Part shown: piece by piece, positions 16,162 through 26,025 of the stretch
Position numbering within the stretch: the first letter of the stretch is position 1
How the letters are laid out: the number at the start of each line of letters is the position of its first letter
Source of the DNA: Streptomyces sp. NBC_00091
GTDB taxonomy: Bacteria; Actinomycetota; Actinomycetes; Streptomycetales; Streptomycetaceae
Reading direction: 5' to 3'
DNA: 64,000 bases
Assembly (NCBI RefSeq): GCF_026343185.1
Contig: NZ_JAPEMA010000001.1
Location: forward strand, 5,332,001-5,396,000
Program-made: the position numbers and the translations under genes
The notes under the pieces: generated by a model
The model's input: the letters and a program-made list of their open reading frames with translations, nothing else
Told to the model about the DNA's origin: nothing
Database searches by the model: none

Positions 16162-16232
16162 GTGTAGGGATTCTACTTGGGCCACCGCTGTGCGTTTACG
16201 CAGGTAGGGGCGGCCCCTGGGATTGTGCCTTG

Positions 16233-17015
16233 CTACGAGAGCGGCGCCGTCCCGTGCGGCAGCAGCTCCGGCCGCTTGGCGGGGCGGCCGTCCCCGGAGG
16301 AGCGGCCCGTCAGCCGGCGGCCGATCCAGGGGAGCAGGTGCCGCCGGGCGAACCGCAGGTCCTCGGCCCGGCGCGCGGGCCAGCCCGGGGGCGCCGCGGG
16401 CGGCAGGGCGGCCCGCCAGTCCTCCTCGGCCGGCAGCCCCAGAGTCTGCCAGACGGCCTCGGCCACCCGGCGGTGCCCCTCCGCCGTCAGGTGCAGCCGG
16501 TCCACGTCCCACAGGCGCGGATCCCCGAGCACGGGAGCCCCGTACAGGTCCACCAGCAGCGCCCCGTGCCGTGCGGCGAGCTCTTCGAGGATGCCGAAGA
16601 GCTCCTCCATGCGCGGCCGGAAGCGTTCCATCACCGGGCCGTTGCGGCCGGGCGAGCGCATCAGCACCAGGTGCTTGCAGGAAGGGGCCAGGAGTTCCAC
16701 GGCGCTCTCCAGATGGCCCCGGACCCGCCCCATGTCCACCTTGGGGCGCAGGGTGTCATTGAGCCCGCCCACCAGGGCGACCACGTCCGCGCCCATCGCG
16801 GCGGCGGCCGGGGCCTGGTCCTCGGCGATCTGCCCGATCAGCTTCCCGCGCACCGCCAGGTTCGCGTAGCGGAAGCCCGGCTCGCGCGCGGCGAGCCGGG
16901 CGGCCAGCAGGTCGGCCCAGCCCCGGTAGGAGCCGTCCGGCAGCAGGTCCGACATCCCCTCGGTGAAGGAGTCGCCAACCGCGACGAAACTGTTGTACGA
17001 GGCATTCATCTCCAT
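16233..17015 (-). CDS. SGNH/GDSL hydrolase
   Basis: 260 residues. All SGNH blocks are visible: block I FVAVGDSFTEGMSD with the nucleophile Ser, block II with Gly in YANLAVRGKLIG, block III LVGGLNDTLRP with the oxyanion Asn, and block V DVDRLHLTAEGHRRVAEAVW with the catalytic Asp and His. There is no signal peptide, so it probably acts in the cytoplasm as an esterase or lipase of unknown substrate. The ATG at 17015 follows the family start (NSFVAVGDSF). A short AGGGG-CGG-CCCCT hairpin lies just beyond its stop at 16206-16218. It is transcribed with the same orientation as purB. Confidence 0.9.
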   Translation of the reverse strand: MEMNASYNSFVAVGDSFTEGMSDLLPDGSYRGWADLLAARLAAREPGFRYANLAVRGKLIGQIAEDQAPAAAAMGADVVALVGGLNDTLRPKVDMGRVRGHLESAVELLAPSCKHLVLMRSPGRNGPVMERFRPRMEELFGILEELAARHGALLVDLYGAPVLGDPRLWDVDRLHLTAEGHRRVAEAVWQTLGLPAEEDWRAALPPAAPPGWPARRAEDLRFARRHLLPWIGRRLTGRSSGDGRPAKRPELLPHGTAPLS

Positions 17016-17064
17016 GGCGCAGAGATGTTACCGCGCGGTACAGCGTGCTTCCCAGGGGGTCTTC

Positions 17065-18084
17065 CTAGGCGGAGGCGGGCCGGCCGAACAGCTCGCGCAG
17101 CACGTCCTCCATCGTCACCAGACCGGCCATCGCCCCGTCCGCCCCCAGGACCGCCGCCAGATGCGTCCGGCTGCGCCGCATGGCGGTCAGTACGTCGTCC
17201 AGCGGGGTCTCCGCCGTCACCTGCGCGATCGGGCGCAGCGCGGACTGCGGGAACGGTTCCTCCCGTTCCACCACGTCCAGGGCGTCCTTGACGTGCAGGT
17301 AGCCCAGGATCCGCTGCTCCCCGTCGACCACCGGGAAGCGGGAGTACCCCGACTCGGCGGACAGCGCCTCCAGACCGGCCGCGGTGATGCCCTGCCGGGC
17401 CGTGACCACCCGGTGTGCGGGCAGCACCACATCGGCGACGGGGCGGCGGCCCAGCTCGAGGGCGTCGTGCAGCCGCTCGCTCGCCCGGTCGTCGATGAGC
17501 CCGGCGTCGCTGGAGTCCTTGACGATCCGGGCCAGCTCGTCGTCCGAGAACGTCGCCGAGACCTCGCTCTTCACATCCACCCGCAGCAGCCGCAGCAGGG
17601 CGTTGGCGAAGGCGTTGATCGCGAAGATCACCGGCTTCAGCGCCCGGGTCAGGGCCACCAGCGGCGGCCCCAGCAGCAGGGCGGTGCGCACCGGCTCGGA
17701 CAGCGCCACGTTCTTCGGCACCATCTCGCCGAACAGCATGTGCAGGTACGTGGCCAGCGCCAGCGCCACCACGAAGGAGATCGCGTGCGTCACCCCGGAC
17801 GGCACCCCGACGGCGTCGAGCAGCGGGGTCAGCAGGTGCGCGATGGCCGGCTCGGCCACCACGCCCAGCACCAGGGTGCACAGGGTGATGCCCAGCTGGG
17901 CCGCCGCCATCAGGGCCGATACGTGCTCCAGGCCCCACAGCACCGAGCGGGCCCGCCGGTCGCCCTGCTCGGCGTACGGTTCGATCTGGCTGCGCCGGAC
18001 CGAGATCAGCGCGAACTCCGCGCCGACGAAGAAGGCGTTCACGACCAGGGTCGCCAGGCCGATCAGAAGCTGGATCACGGTCAT
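17065..18084 (-). CDS. CNNM/CBS-pair membrane protein (hemolysin C/CorC-like), downstream partner
   Basis: 339 residues. An N-terminal CNNM (DUF21) domain with three to four membrane segments (residues 1-180, starting VIQLLIGLATLVVNAFFVGA) is followed by a CBS pair (about 200-330: ADVVLPAHRVVTARQGITAA, EQRILGYLHVKDALDVV). It ends after the CBS pair and lacks the C-terminal CorC_HlyC domain of its neighbour, so it is the shorter type. Such proteins are linked to magnesium or other divalent cation transport; the hemolysin label is historical. Its ATG overlaps the upstream gene stop by four bases (18081-18084), so the two are translationally coupled and may form a heteromer. Confidence 0.92.
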   Translation of the reverse strand: MTVIQLLIGLATLVVNAFFVGAEFALISVRRSQIEPYAEQGDRRARSVLWGLEHVSALMAAAQLGITLCTLVLGVVAEPAIAHLLTPLLDAVGVPSGVTHAISFVVALALATYLHMLFGEMVPKNVALSEPVRTALLLGPPLVALTRALKPVIFAINAFANALLRLLRVDVKSEVSATFSDDELARIVKDSSDAGLIDDRASERLHDALELGRRPVADVVLPAHRVVTARQGITAAGLEALSAESGYSRFPVVDGEQRILGYLHVKDALDVVEREEPFPQSALRPIAQVTAETPLDDVLTAMRRSRTHLAAVLGADGAMAGLVTMEDVLRELFGRPASA

Positions 18085-19421
18085 CGGGTCCCCTCCCCGC
18101 CCTCGTCACCGGCGGACCCGGCCGGCTTGTGCAGCAGCACACGGGCGGCCCGGCGCCCACTGGCGTCGACCACGTCCAGGTGCCAGCCGTCCAGCTCCAG
18201 GCGGTCGCCGACGGCCGGGATCCGGCCCAGTTCGGTCGCTATCAGCCCGGCCAGGGTCTCGTACGGGCCGTCGGGCACCCGCAGCCCGATCCGCCGGAGC
18301 TGATCGGTGCGCGCGGCGCCGTCGGCGGAGTACAGGGCCCGTCCGGACTCGTCCGTGCCGGCCGGGGCCAGGTCGGAGGTCTCGTGCGGGTCGTGCTCGT
18401 CGCGCACCTCGCCGACGACCTCCTCGACGATGTCCTCGAGCGTGGCCACTCCGGCCGTGCCGCCGTACTCGTCGATGACCACGGCCATCGTCTGCCGGCC
18501 CGACAGCTGGTCCAGCAGCCGGTCCACGGTCAGTGATTCCGGTACGAGGAGGGGCTCGCGCAGCAGCTGCGACACCGGATGGCGGTGGCGCTCCTCGGCG
18601 GGCAGGGCCAGGACGTCCTTGATGTGGACCGTGCCGACGACGGTGTCGAGGCTGCCCCGGTAGACGGGGAAGCGCGACAGCCCGGTGGCCATGGTCGCGT
18701 TGGCCACGTCCTCGGCGGTCGTCTGCACGTCGAGGGCCGTGACCTGGACGCGCGGGGTCATCACGTTCTCCGCGGTCAGGTCGGCGAGGTTCAGGGTCCG
18801 CACGAACAGCTCGGCGGTGTCCTTCTCCAGCGCGCCCGCCTTGGCGGAGTGCCGGGCCAGGGCCACCAGCTCCTGGGGGCTGCGGGCGGAGGCCAGCTCC
18901 TCGGCGGGCTCCATGCCGAACCGCCGGACCATGTGGTTGGCGGTGGTGTTCAGGTGGCTGATCAGCGGCTTGAACGCGCGGGAGAAGACCCGCTGCATGG
19001 TGGCCACGCGCTTGGCGATCGCCAGCGGCGAGGAGATCGCCCAGTTCTTGGGGACCAGCTCGCCGACCACCATCAGGACGACCGTCGACAGGACGGTGCC
19101 GAGGACCAGGGCGGTCGAGGACGCGGCGCCGGCCGACAGGCCCATGGCCTCGAACGGGTCCGTGAGCAGGGCGGCGATCGAGGGCTTGGAGATCATGCCG
19201 ATGACCAGGCCGGTCACGGTGATGCCGAGCTGGGCGCCGGAGAGCTGGAAGGTGAGGCTGCGGACGGCGGCCAGGGCGCTGTCGGCTCCGCGCTCGCCCC
19301 GCTCGGCGGCCCGTTCGAGCTCGCTGCGCTCGACGGTGGTCAGCGAGAACTCGGCCGCGACGAAGACACCACAGGCAAGGCAGAGCAGCAGCGCCACGAC
19401 GAGCAGGCGTACCTCGGTCAT
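18081..19421 (-). CDS. CNNM/CBS-pair membrane protein with CorC_HlyC domain, upstream partner
   Basis: 446 residues. The order is CNNM/DUF21 membrane domain (1-200: LLVVALLLCLACGVFVAAEF, GMISKPSIAALLT, VGELVPKNWAISSP), CBS pair (about 215-335: AENVMTPRVQVTALDV, VGTVHIKDVLALPAEE), then a CorC_HlyC transporter-associated domain (360-430, ending LGRIPAVGDRLELDGWHLDV). The conserved EYGGTAGVATLEDIVEEVVG block is present. It is the full-length partner of the shorter paralogue that follows with a four-base overlap. Probable role: divalent cation (magnesium) efflux or homeostasis in the cytoplasmic membrane. The pair arrangement is conserved in Streptomyces as far as I recall. Confidence 0.92.
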   Translation of the reverse strand: MTEVRLLVVALLLCLACGVFVAAEFSLTTVERSELERAAERGERGADSALAAVRSLTFQLSGAQLGITVTGLVIGMISKPSIAALLTDPFEAMGLSAGAASSTALVLGTVLSTVVLMVVGELVPKNWAISSPLAIAKRVATMQRVFSRAFKPLISHLNTTANHMVRRFGMEPAEELASARSPQELVALARHSAKAGALEKDTAELFVRTLNLADLTAENVMTPRVQVTALDVQTTAEDVANATMATGLSRFPVYRGSLDTVVGTVHIKDVLALPAEERHRHPVSQLLREPLLVPESLTVDRLLDQLSGRQTMAVVIDEYGGTAGVATLEDIVEEVVGEVRDEHDPHETSDLAPAGTDESGRALYSADGAARTDQLRRIGLRVPDGPYETLAGLIATELGRIPAVGDRLELDGWHLDVVDASGRRAARVLLHKPAGSAGDEGGEGTR

Positions 19422-19646
19422 CGGTCGTTCACCTCCGTCCCATGGTCGGACAGGAGGAGGGGGGCCGCGCGACGTCGCGTACGGGGGTGTCGGGTACTGG
19501 GAGGCTCGCCCATGGGCGGACGCTCACACCTTTCGTCTTCGATCGGGAGGGGACGGTCTCCCACAGGGTAAAGGAAAGGCAAAGGGGGTGGCTCGTTCTT
19601 TTGGGCGAGCGACCTCTGGGGTGGGCGAGCGGGGAGGGGGCTAAAC

Positions 19647-19662
19647 TTGCAGAGTTATGCAA
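19647..19662 (+). promoter_or_regulatory. TTGCA-N6-TGCAA inverted repeat upstream of the DUF6126 gene
   Basis: A symmetric TTGCA/TGCAA pair with a six-base centre lies 33-48 bases upstream of the ATG at 19695, in a locally AT-richer promoter-like stretch. It is a plausible operator for an HTH regulator. No regulator gene is adjacent. Confidence 0.4.
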
Positions 19663-19694
19663 TTCACCAGTTTCCTGATGTGGAGCTCTCGGCC

Positions 19695-19880
19695 ATGAGT
19701 GACGACACGTCTGCCACGTCCGACACGTCCGACACGGCGGCCCGGGTGGATCGGGCGGATCGGGAGAAGTGGAAGGAGAAGGGCGTCGCGCTGCGCGCGT
19801 TCTTCTACATCTTCGGCACGCACGTGTTCGCCGGGTTCGTGTACCTGCTCTTCTACCTGGGCCAGCACGCCCAGAAGTGA
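19695..19880 (+). CDS. Small membrane protein, DUF6126 family
   Basis: 61 residues. The N-terminal 30 are polar and Asp/Thr-rich (SDDTSATSDTSDTAARVDRA). They are followed by the conserved EKWKEKGVALRAFFYIFGTH and VFAGFVYLLFYLGQHA, one hydrophobic segment with the family LLFYLG ending. I recall that DUF6126 proteins usually sit beside an XRE-type regulator; here none is present. The start at 19695 removes the odd residues of a longer in-frame alternative (19647) that would run through the inverted repeat. Function unknown; probably a single-pass membrane peptide. Confidence 0.8.
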   Translation: MSDDTSATSDTSDTAARVDRADREKWKEKGVALRAFFYIFGTHVFAGFVYLLFYLGQHAQK

Positions 19881-19948
19881 CCGGGGCCGGGCGCGGCGGA
19901 TGGCGACGAGGCTGGCCGGGTCGTACGGCCTGATCCGACGGAGACGGC

Positions 19949-20608
19949 CTAGTCGTCGGAGCGGCGGGCCGAGCCGATGACGCAGTACGAGGTGGGCAGT
20001 GCCGGGCCGCGCTCGGGCAGGCGGAAGGAGCGGTGCGAGACGATCCGGAAGCCGGCCGCCTCCATCGCGGCGAGCGGGTCACGGGCGGTGTGGCAGCCGC
20101 CGAACAGGCGGGGCCACAGCGTCCGGTCCAGCGCCCGCTGGACGGCGGCCATGCCCGGCCCGGGAGCGAGCCCGTGCTCCAGGAACCGCAGCTCGGCGCC
20201 CGGGCGGAGCACCCGGTGCAGTTCGGCGAGGGCGCGCGGGAGGTTGCGTACGGTGCACAGCACCAGCGAGGCGACGCCGACGTCGAAGGCCTCGCTCTTG
20301 ACCGGGAGCGCCTCGGCGACACCCGGTACGAGGTCCACCGGAACCTCGGCGCGCAGCGCGGCCGCGGCGGCGAGCCGGCGCAGGGTGCGCTCCGGCTCGA
20401 TGGCGACGACCTCGGAGACGGCTCGCGGGTAGTGCGCGAAGTTCAGGCCGTTGCCCGCACCGATCTCGATGACCCGGCCGGACACGCCCTGAAGGAGTTC
20501 GCGGCGCAGAGCGCTCATCCCGGCGCGGGTCTCGGCTGCGGTGCTCGCGCGGGCGTAGAACCGGGCGAAGTACGGGTGGTGCACCGGGTCGGGGGCAGGT
20601 GTGGGCAT
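19949..20608 (-). CDS. Class I SAM-dependent methyltransferase
   Basis: 219 residues from the ATG at 20608, which has GGAGG six bases upstream. The SAM-binding motif I is VIEIGAGNGLNFAHYP, the acidic motif II is VVAIEPERTLRRLA, and the later motifs are VGVASLVLCTVRNLPRALAE and GAELRFLEHGLAPGPG. The fold resembles UbiE/phosphatidylethanolamine-type and METTL7-like methyltransferases (HHPYFARFYARAS at the N-terminus is typical). The substrate cannot be deduced. It is divergent from the lipoprotein gene at 20784 with a 175-base shared promoter region and shows no operon partner. Confidence 0.9.
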   Translation of the reverse strand: MPTPAPDPVHHPYFARFYARASTAAETRAGMSALRRELLQGVSGRVIEIGAGNGLNFAHYPRAVSEVVAIEPERTLRRLAAAAALRAEVPVDLVPGVAEALPVKSEAFDVGVASLVLCTVRNLPRALAELHRVLRPGAELRFLEHGLAPGPGMAAVQRALDRTLWPRLFGGCHTARDPLAAMEAAGFRIVSHRSFRLPERGPALPTSYCVIGSARRSDD

Positions 20609-20783
20609 GGCGGGCCTCCGGGCGCGGATCGGCGGCGGACGGACGACACGGCTGCGCGTGCCCTTCGGGGCTGTTCCCCACCGGGGCCTTCCCCGAAACC
20701 GGTCCCTCACGCGCGGCGGCAGCGATAATCGGCACCCCGGTACACCGCAGTCGGGCCGGCCCGGACCAGGAGAGTGGACAGCT

Positions 20784-21353
20784 GTGACATCCCGTAAGGC
20801 CCCCGCCCGAGGTGCGGCAGCCGCCCTGATCGCCGCCGCGGCGGTCCTGCTGACCGGCTGCGGCTCCGCCCCCGAACCGGCCCCCCGGGCCTCCGCGTCC
20901 GCGCCCGCCGCCGACCCCAACGCCGCCTTCCTCGCGGAGGTGGCCGCGCGCTGCGCCGGGGCCACGGCCGCCCCCACGAAGGCGGGGACCGACGCGGCCC
21001 CGCAGGACCCTGAGGCACGCAAGTACGCGGAGAACCACGCGTACAGGCAGCAGACGGAACTGAGCCCCCAGGCGCGGTGCCGGGGTGAGGCCCACGCCGC
21101 GCGGATCAGGTCGGCGCTCGTCGCGGCGGCCGTGACGGACTCCGCCCAGCTGGCCGGGCTGCTGCGCGGGCTCGGCTACCCGGCCGGCAGCGGTGAGGTG
21201 TACGAGGCGGGCGGCGCCGGCGGACCCGGCTTCGCGCTGCTGATCCCCGGTACCGGCCCCTGCGTCTCGGGACGGCCCGGCGCCCCCGCCCGGATCGAGG
21301 CGCACGGGGTGTACGTGGAGGGCGGCTGCAAGGAGCCGGCCGGGGGCCACTGA
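20784..21353 (+). CDS. Secreted lipoprotein of unknown function
   Basis: 189 residues from the GTG at 20784, supported by CAGGAGAG upstream. The N-terminus has Arg/Lys residues, a hydrophobic Ala/Leu core and the lipobox LLTGC, so the mature protein should be lipid-anchored from Cys-30. The mature part has an Ala/Pro-rich linker, then a folded domain with three further Cys (CAGATAAP, ARCRGEAH, GPCVSG/GGCKEP). I do not recognise a named domain. It is convergent with bioD and divergent from the methyltransferase. Confidence 0.85.
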   Translation: MTSRKAPARGAAAALIAAAAVLLTGCGSAPEPAPRASASAPAADPNAAFLAEVAARCAGATAAPTKAGTDAAPQDPEARKYAENHAYRQQTELSPQARCRGEAHAARIRSALVAAAVTDSAQLAGLLRGLGYPAGSGEVYEAGGAGGPGFALLIPGTGPCVSGRPGAPARIEAHGVYVEGGCKEPAGGH

Positions 21354-21395
21354 CCCCCGCCCCCCGCTCCTCAGCCCCCGCCCCTCACCCCCGCG

Positions 21396-22115
21396 TCAGG
21401 CGGGCCACTCGGCCAGGAAGGACTCCGCCGACCAGGTGCCGTCCAGCGGCGCCGCCAGCCAGCCCGGGGCGGCCGCGCGGAACGCGCCGGGCTCCAGCCC
21501 CCCGGCGCCCTCCGGCACGGCCCCCAGCAGCGGGAGCCCGGAAGACTTCGGGAGGTCGGCCAGGTTGCAGCGGGAGGCCAGGTCGGGCGCGGCGGGCCAG
21601 CTGCCGACGACCACCCCGAGCGCACGGATCGCCCGGGCCGCCAGGGCCTCCGCGGTCAGGGTCGTGGAGTTCAGGGTGCCGAGCCCCGGCGGCGCCACCA
21701 CCAGGACCGGAGCCGCCAGCAGGCGCGCCGCGTCCGCCAGGGTGCGCCCGTCCTCGTCGAACCGTACGAGCAGCCCGCCCGCGCCCTCCACGAGCACCAG
21801 GTCGTGCTCGGCGGCCAGCCGTGCGGCCGCCTCCGCGATCCGCTCCGGGGTCACCGCCGGCCGCCCGGAGCGCCGCGCGGCGGTGTCCGGGGCCAGGGGT
21901 TCGGGGTAGCGGGCCAGTTCCAGCGGGGTCACGGCCGGGCCGGCGAGGCGTACGGCCTCGGCCGCGTCCCCGGGCTCGTCCGGGCCGACCCCGGTCTGGG
22001 CGGGCTTGAGCACGGCCACGGAGCGGCCGGCGGCCACGGCGGCCGCCGCGATCGCCGAGGTGACCACCGTCTTGCCGATTTCCGTGCCGGTGCCCGACAC
22101 GACGAGTACGGACAT
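21396..22115 (-). CDS. bioD: ATP-dependent dethiobiotin synthetase
   Basis: 239 residues. BioD closes the ureido ring of dethiobiotin from DAPA, CO2 and ATP. The P-loop is [15 protein letters not shown], the substrate region is [11 protein letters not shown], and the conserved [17 protein letters not shown] block and [20 protein letters not shown] are present. Length is normal. The ATG at 22115 is one base after the bioA stop, so it is translated from the bioB-bioA-bioD message. It catalyses the third of the four late steps, with BioF encoded divergently. Confidence 0.97.
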   Translation of the reverse strand: MSVLVVSGTGTEIGKTVVTSAIAAAAVAAGRSVAVLKPAQTGVGPDEPGDAAEAVRLAGPAVTPLELARYPEPLAPDTAARRSGRPAVTPERIAEAAARLAAEHDLVLVEGAGGLLVRFDEDGRTLADAARLLAAPVLVVAPPGLGTLNSTTLTAEALAARAIRALGVVVGSWPAAPDLASRCNLADLPKSSGLPLLGAVPEGAGGLEPGAFRAAAPGWLAAPLDGTWSAESFLAEWPA

Positions 22116-22116
22116 C

Positions 22117-23451
22117 TCAGCCTTCCTGCGCCGCCGCGACGGCCGCGCGGCAGATCCGGGCCACATCGGCGTCGCCGGTGACGAACGGGGGCATCGTGTA
22201 GATCAGGTCGCGGAACGGGCGCAGCCAGACGCCCTCCCGGACCGATGCCCGGGTGGCCGCCCACACGTCGACCGGGTGGTCCAGCTGGATCACCCCGATG
22301 GCGCCCAGCACCCGTACGTCCCGGACCCCGGGCAGCCCGGCGGCCGCCGCGAGGCCCTCGCGCAGGCCGGCCTCGATCCGCTTGACCTCGCCCGCCCAGT
22401 CCTGGCCGAGCAGCAGGTCGACGGAGGCCAGCGCCACGGCCGTGGCGAGGGGGTTGCCCATGAAGGTGGGCCCGTGCGCGAGCACCGGGACCTCGCCCCG
22501 GGAGATCCCGTCGGCGACCCGCTCGGTGCACAGGGTGGCCGCGAGCGTGAGGTAGCCGCCGGTCAGCGACTTGCCCAGGCACATCACGTCCGGGGTGATG
22601 CCCGCGTGGTCGGCGGCGAAGAGCGCGCCGGTCCGGCCGAAGCCGGTGGCGATCTCGTCGAGGATCAGCAGTACCCCGTACTCGTCGCACAGTTCGCGCA
22701 GCACCCGCAGGTAGCCGGGGTTGTGGAAGCGCATGCCGCCCGCGCCCTGCACCACCGGCTCCACGATCACCGCGGCCAGTTCGTCCGCGTGCGCGGCGAT
22801 CAGGGAGCGCAGGTGGGCGGTGTACGCCGGGTCCACGGGCGTGTCGAAGTCCCCGGGCGGCGCGTCGGCGAAGACCTGCCGGGGCAGGTGGCCCTGCCAC
22901 AGCTCGTGCATGCCGCCGTCGGGGTCGCACACGGCCATCGGCTGCCAGGTGTCGCCGTGGTAGCCGCCGCGCCAGGTCAGCAGCCGGGTCTTGCCGGTGC
23001 GGCCCAGCGAACGCCAGTACTGGAGGCACATCTTGACGGCGACTTCGACGGACACGGAGCCCGAGTCGGCGAGGAAGACGTGCTCCAGCCCCGGCGGGGT
23101 GATCTCGACCAGCCGGGCGGCCAGCCGGACGGCGGGCTCGTGGGTGAGCCCGCCGAACATCACGTGCGACATCCTGCCCAGCTGGGCCGTCGCGGCCTCG
23201 TTCAGCGCCGGGTGGTTGTAGCCGTGGATCGCCGACCACCAGGAGGACATGCCGTCGACGAGCTCCTCGCGCCCCTGGGCGGGGGCGGCGAGCCGCAGCC
23301 GGACCCCCGAGGCGGAGGAGACCACGAGGGTCTCCTGCCGCCCGGGCATCGGTCCGTACGGGTGCCAGACGTGCTGCCGGTCGAGGGCGAGCAGGCCGGC
23401 CGTGTCCGACGCGGGGTCGAGCGGGTCGTGCAGGGGGAACGGGTCACGCAT
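22117..23451 (-). CDS. bioA: Adenosylmethionine-8-amino-7-oxononanoate aminotransferase
   Basis: 444 residues from the ATG at 23451. BioA is a PLP enzyme that uses S-adenosylmethionine as amino donor to convert KAPA to DAPA. Key regions are [10 protein letters not shown] near the N-terminus, [31 protein letters not shown], the PLP-phosphate region [28 protein letters not shown] with the PLP Asp (near 265), and the Schiff-base Lys-294 in [13 protein letters not shown]. The start overlaps the end of bioB by eight bases and the stop is one base before bioD, which shows tight coupling. Longer in-frame starts exist inside bioB but would duplicate its coding sequence. Confidence 0.97.
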   Translation of the reverse strand: MRDPFPLHDPLDPASDTAGLLALDRQHVWHPYGPMPGRQETLVVSSASGVRLRLAAPAQGREELVDGMSSWWSAIHGYNHPALNEAATAQLGRMSHVMFGGLTHEPAVRLAARLVEITPPGLEHVFLADSGSVSVEVAVKMCLQYWRSLGRTGKTRLLTWRGGYHGDTWQPMAVCDPDGGMHELWQGHLPRQVFADAPPGDFDTPVDPAYTAHLRSLIAAHADELAAVIVEPVVQGAGGMRFHNPGYLRVLRELCDEYGVLLILDEIATGFGRTGALFAADHAGITPDVMCLGKSLTGGYLTLAATLCTERVADGISRGEVPVLAHGPTFMGNPLATAVALASVDLLLGQDWAGEVKRIEAGLREGLAAAAGLPGVRDVRVLGAIGVIQLDHPVDVWAATRASVREGVWLRPFRDLIYTMPPFVTGDADVARICRAAVAAAQEG

Positions 23452-24661
23452 TGGGGGCGATGTCCGTCCCCGCGCCGCGACGGCGTACCGCCACCAGGTC
23501 CGGACGCACCTCGCCGGCCTCGGCCTGGGCGGGTGCGGGCACCGGGGTCTCCTCGGCGTGCCCGGAGCAGCCACCGCAGGCCGAGCCGCAGCCGGCGGCC
23601 CCGGCCTCCGGCGCGGATCCGCACATGCCGCCCGCGCGGGCGGCGGCCGCGGCGTCGGCCCGGTGCGCGGGAAGGGTGGTCGTACCGGCGCCCTCCACCT
23701 CGAAACCGGCGTCCGCGATCATGTCGAGGTCGGCCTGGCCCGCCTGGCCCTCACTGGTGAGGTAGTCGCCGAGGAAGATGGAGTTGGCCACGTGCAGGGC
23801 GAGCGGCTGCATCGAGCGCAGGTGCACCTCGCGGCCGCCGGCGATCCGGACCTCCACGTCGGGGCAGACGAAACGGACCATCGCCAGGATCCGCAGGCAG
23901 CGCTGCGGGGTGAGGTTCCACTCCTTGGCGAGGGGGGTGCCCTCGAAGGGGATCAGGAAGTTGACGGGCACCGAGTCCGAGTCCAGCTCGCGCAGCGAGT
24001 AGACGACGTCGACCAGGTCCTCGTCGCTCTCGCCCATGCCGGCGATCAGGCCGGAGCAGGCGGACAGACCCGCCGCGTGCGCCTTCTGTACCGTGTCGAC
24101 GCGGTCCGCGTACGTGTGCGTCTTGGTGATCTGCCCGTACGTGGACTCGGAGGTGTTGAGGTTGTGGTTGTAGGCATCCGCACCCGCGTCGCGGAGCTTC
24201 TCGGCCTGGCCGTCGGCGAGCAAGCCCAGACAGGCGCAGACCTCGACGCCCTCGTTCTGCTCCTTGATGGCGGCGATCGTCTCGCCGACGCGGGCCACGT
24301 CCCGGTCGGTGGGACCGCGTCCGCTCGCCACGAGACAGACCCGCTTGGCGCCGCCGGCGACGCCGGCCGCGGCGGCCTGGGAGGCCTCCTCCGGCTTCAG
24401 CCAGGTGTACTTGAGGATCTCGGCCTTCGACCCCAGGCGCTGGGAGCAGTACGAGCAGTCCTCGGGGCAGAGCCCCGACTTCAGGTTGACCAGGTAGTTC
24501 AGCTTGACGCGGCGCCCGAACCACTGGCGGCGCACCTTGCCGGCCGCGGCCACCACGTCGAGCAGTTCGTCGTCGGAGGTCGCCAGTACGGCGAGCGCCT
24601 CTTCGCGGGTCGGCAGCTCGCGCCGCAGTCCCTTTTCCACCAGGGTGTTCAGCAGGTCCAT
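23444..24661 (-). CDS. bioB: Biotin synthase with Cys-rich C-terminal extension
   Basis: 405 residues. BioB inserts sulfur into dethiobiotin using radical SAM chemistry. The radical SAM cluster ligands are Cys-65, Cys-69 and Cys-72 in [12 protein letters not shown]; the sulfur-donor cluster region (ACLGLL, then [13 protein letters not shown]) and IPFEGTPLA are as expected, and [14 protein letters not shown] marks the usual C-terminal end. Beyond about residue 340 there is an added tail with five Cys ([20 protein letters not shown]) and a low-complexity end. E. coli BioB is about 346 residues and lacks this. The tail resembles the small Cys-rich auxiliary proteins reported for mycobacterial BioB and may help supply its iron-sulfur cluster; that is inference. 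First gene of bioB-bioA-bioD. Confidence 0.97.
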   Translation of the reverse strand: MDLLNTLVEKGLRRELPTREEALAVLATSDDELLDVVAAAGKVRRQWFGRRVKLNYLVNLKSGLCPEDCSYCSQRLGSKAEILKYTWLKPEEASQAAAAGVAGGAKRVCLVASGRGPTDRDVARVGETIAAIKEQNEGVEVCACLGLLADGQAEKLRDAGADAYNHNLNTSESTYGQITKTHTYADRVDTVQKAHAAGLSACSGLIAGMGESDEDLVDVVYSLRELDSDSVPVNFLIPFEGTPLAKEWNLTPQRCLRILAMVRFVCPDVEVRIAGGREVHLRSMQPLALHVANSIFLGDYLTSEGQAGQADLDMIADAGFEVEGAGTTTLPAHRADAAAAARAGGMCGSAPEAGAAGCGSACGGCSGHAEETPVPAPAQAEAGEVRPDLVAVRRRGAGTDIAPNA

Positions 24662-24839
24662 GCGCCCGATCCTGTCCCACGCGACCACTCCCGGCCAAGG
24701 AGAGATCGGACAACATGGCCTGAAGGGAGTGTGTGGATCGCCACACCAGCCCCTCGGGTCACGGCGGCTAGGGTCGAGCAGATCTGTCGACTGCCGACAA
24801 AACGCGAGCCACGATGCGAGACACGACCCGAGGACGCCG

Positions 24840-26012
24840 ATGACCCAGCACACGCCGGAACCCGAGGACGTCTTCGCCTGGATCGACGACGCGGAGCGCG
24901 TCCGCGAGCAGGCGGGGCTGGTACGGACCCTGCGCCCGAGGCCCGCCTCCTCGCCCCTGCTGGACCTGGCGAGCAACGACTACCTGGGCCTGTCCCGGCA
25001 TCCCGAGACCGTGCGCGGGGCCTGTGAGGCGGCCGGGCGCTGGGGTGGCGGGGCCACCGGGTCGCGGCTGGTCACGGGCACCACCGAGCTGCACGCCGAA
25101 CTGGAGCGGGAGCTGGCCGCCTTCGCCGGCTTCGAGGCCGCCCTGGTCCTTTCGTCCGGATATGCCGCGAACCTCGCCGCAGTGACCGCGCTCAGCGGCC
25201 GGGGCACGCTCGTCGTCTCCGACGCCGGGAACCACGCCTCGATCGTCGACGGCTGCCGGCTCTCGCGGGCCGAGGTGGCGGTCACCCCGCACAGCGACCC
25301 GGAGCCGGTCCGCAAGACCCTGGCCGCCCACGGGGGCCGCGCCCTGCTGGTGAGCGACTCGGTGTTCTCGGTCGACGGGGACGCCGCCCCGCTCGCCGCC
25401 TACCACGCCGCCTGCCGGGCCGCGGGCGCCGCCCTCGTCGTGGACGACGCGCACGGGCTCGGGGTGCTGGGGGAGGGCGGCCGGGGCGCGCTGCACGCCG
25501 CCGGGCTTGCGGGCGCGCCCGGGGTGGTCGCGACGCTGACCCTCTCGAAGTCCCTGGGCAGCCAGGGCGGCGCGGTGCTGGGGCCGGCCAAGGTGATCCG
25601 GCACCTGGTCAACACCGCCCGCGCCTTCATCTTCGACACCGGGCTCGCCCCGGCCGCCGCGGGGGCCGCGCTGGCGAGCCTGCGCCTGCTCCAGCGGGAG
25701 CCGGAGCGCGCGCACCGGGTCCGGGAGGTGGCCGCCGAACTGTACGGGCGGCTCACCGCGTCCGGCCTGACCGCGGCCCGGCCGGACGCGGCCGTGGTGT
25801 CGGTACGGGCCCCGTCGGCTCCGGCGGCACTGCGCTGGGCCGCCGACTGCCGCGAGGCAGGTCTGTCCGTGGGGTGCTTCCGTCCGCCGTCGGTGCCGGA
25901 CGGCATCTCCAGGCTGCGGCTGACCGCTCGGGCCGATCTCACGGGGGACGAGATCAGCCGGGCCGTCGGTACGGTCCTGCGGACCGCTCCGGCCGGAGCC
26001 ACGGACCTCTAG
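24840..26012 (+). CDS. bioF: 8-amino-7-oxononanoate synthase
   Basis: 390 residues. BioF condenses pimeloyl-thioester with alanine to give KAPA, the first step of biotin ring assembly, and needs PLP. The motifs are [69 protein letters not shown], and the PLP Lys-237 in [15 protein letters not shown]. The ATG at 24840 fits the family N-terminus. It is divergent from bioB across a 178-base region, so one control region could serve both directions; no certain BioQ-type palindrome was recognised there. No bioC/bioH or bioW genes occur in the window. Confidence 0.95.
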   Translation: MTQHTPEPEDVFAWIDDAERVREQAGLVRTLRPRPASSPLLDLASNDYLGLSRHPETVRGACEAAGRWGGGATGSRLVTGTTELHAELERELAAFAGFEAALVLSSGYAANLAAVTALSGRGTLVVSDAGNHASIVDGCRLSRAEVAVTPHSDPEPVRKTLAAHGGRALLVSDSVFSVDGDAAPLAAYHAACRAAGAALVVDDAHGLGVLGEGGRGALHAAGLAGAPGVVATLTLSKSLGSQGGAVLGPAKVIRHLVNTARAFIFDTGLAPAAAGAALASLRLLQREPERAHRVREVAAELYGRLTASGLTAARPDAAVVSVRAPSAPAALRWAADCREAGLSVGCFRPPSVPDGISRLRLTARADLTGDEISRAVGTVLRTAPAGATDL

Positions 26013-26025
26013 GCTGGGCGTCACG

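Noticed and set aside
14767..16167. 466-residue plus-strand frame over purB
   Set aside because: Antisense shadow of a confident purB gene; composition is Gly/Val/Leu/Arg with no domain.
24662..24839. BioQ-type operator between bioB and bioF
   Set aside because: GTCGAGCAGATCTGTCGAC looks symmetric at first, but the arms are offset by one base and do not match a known BioQ pattern.
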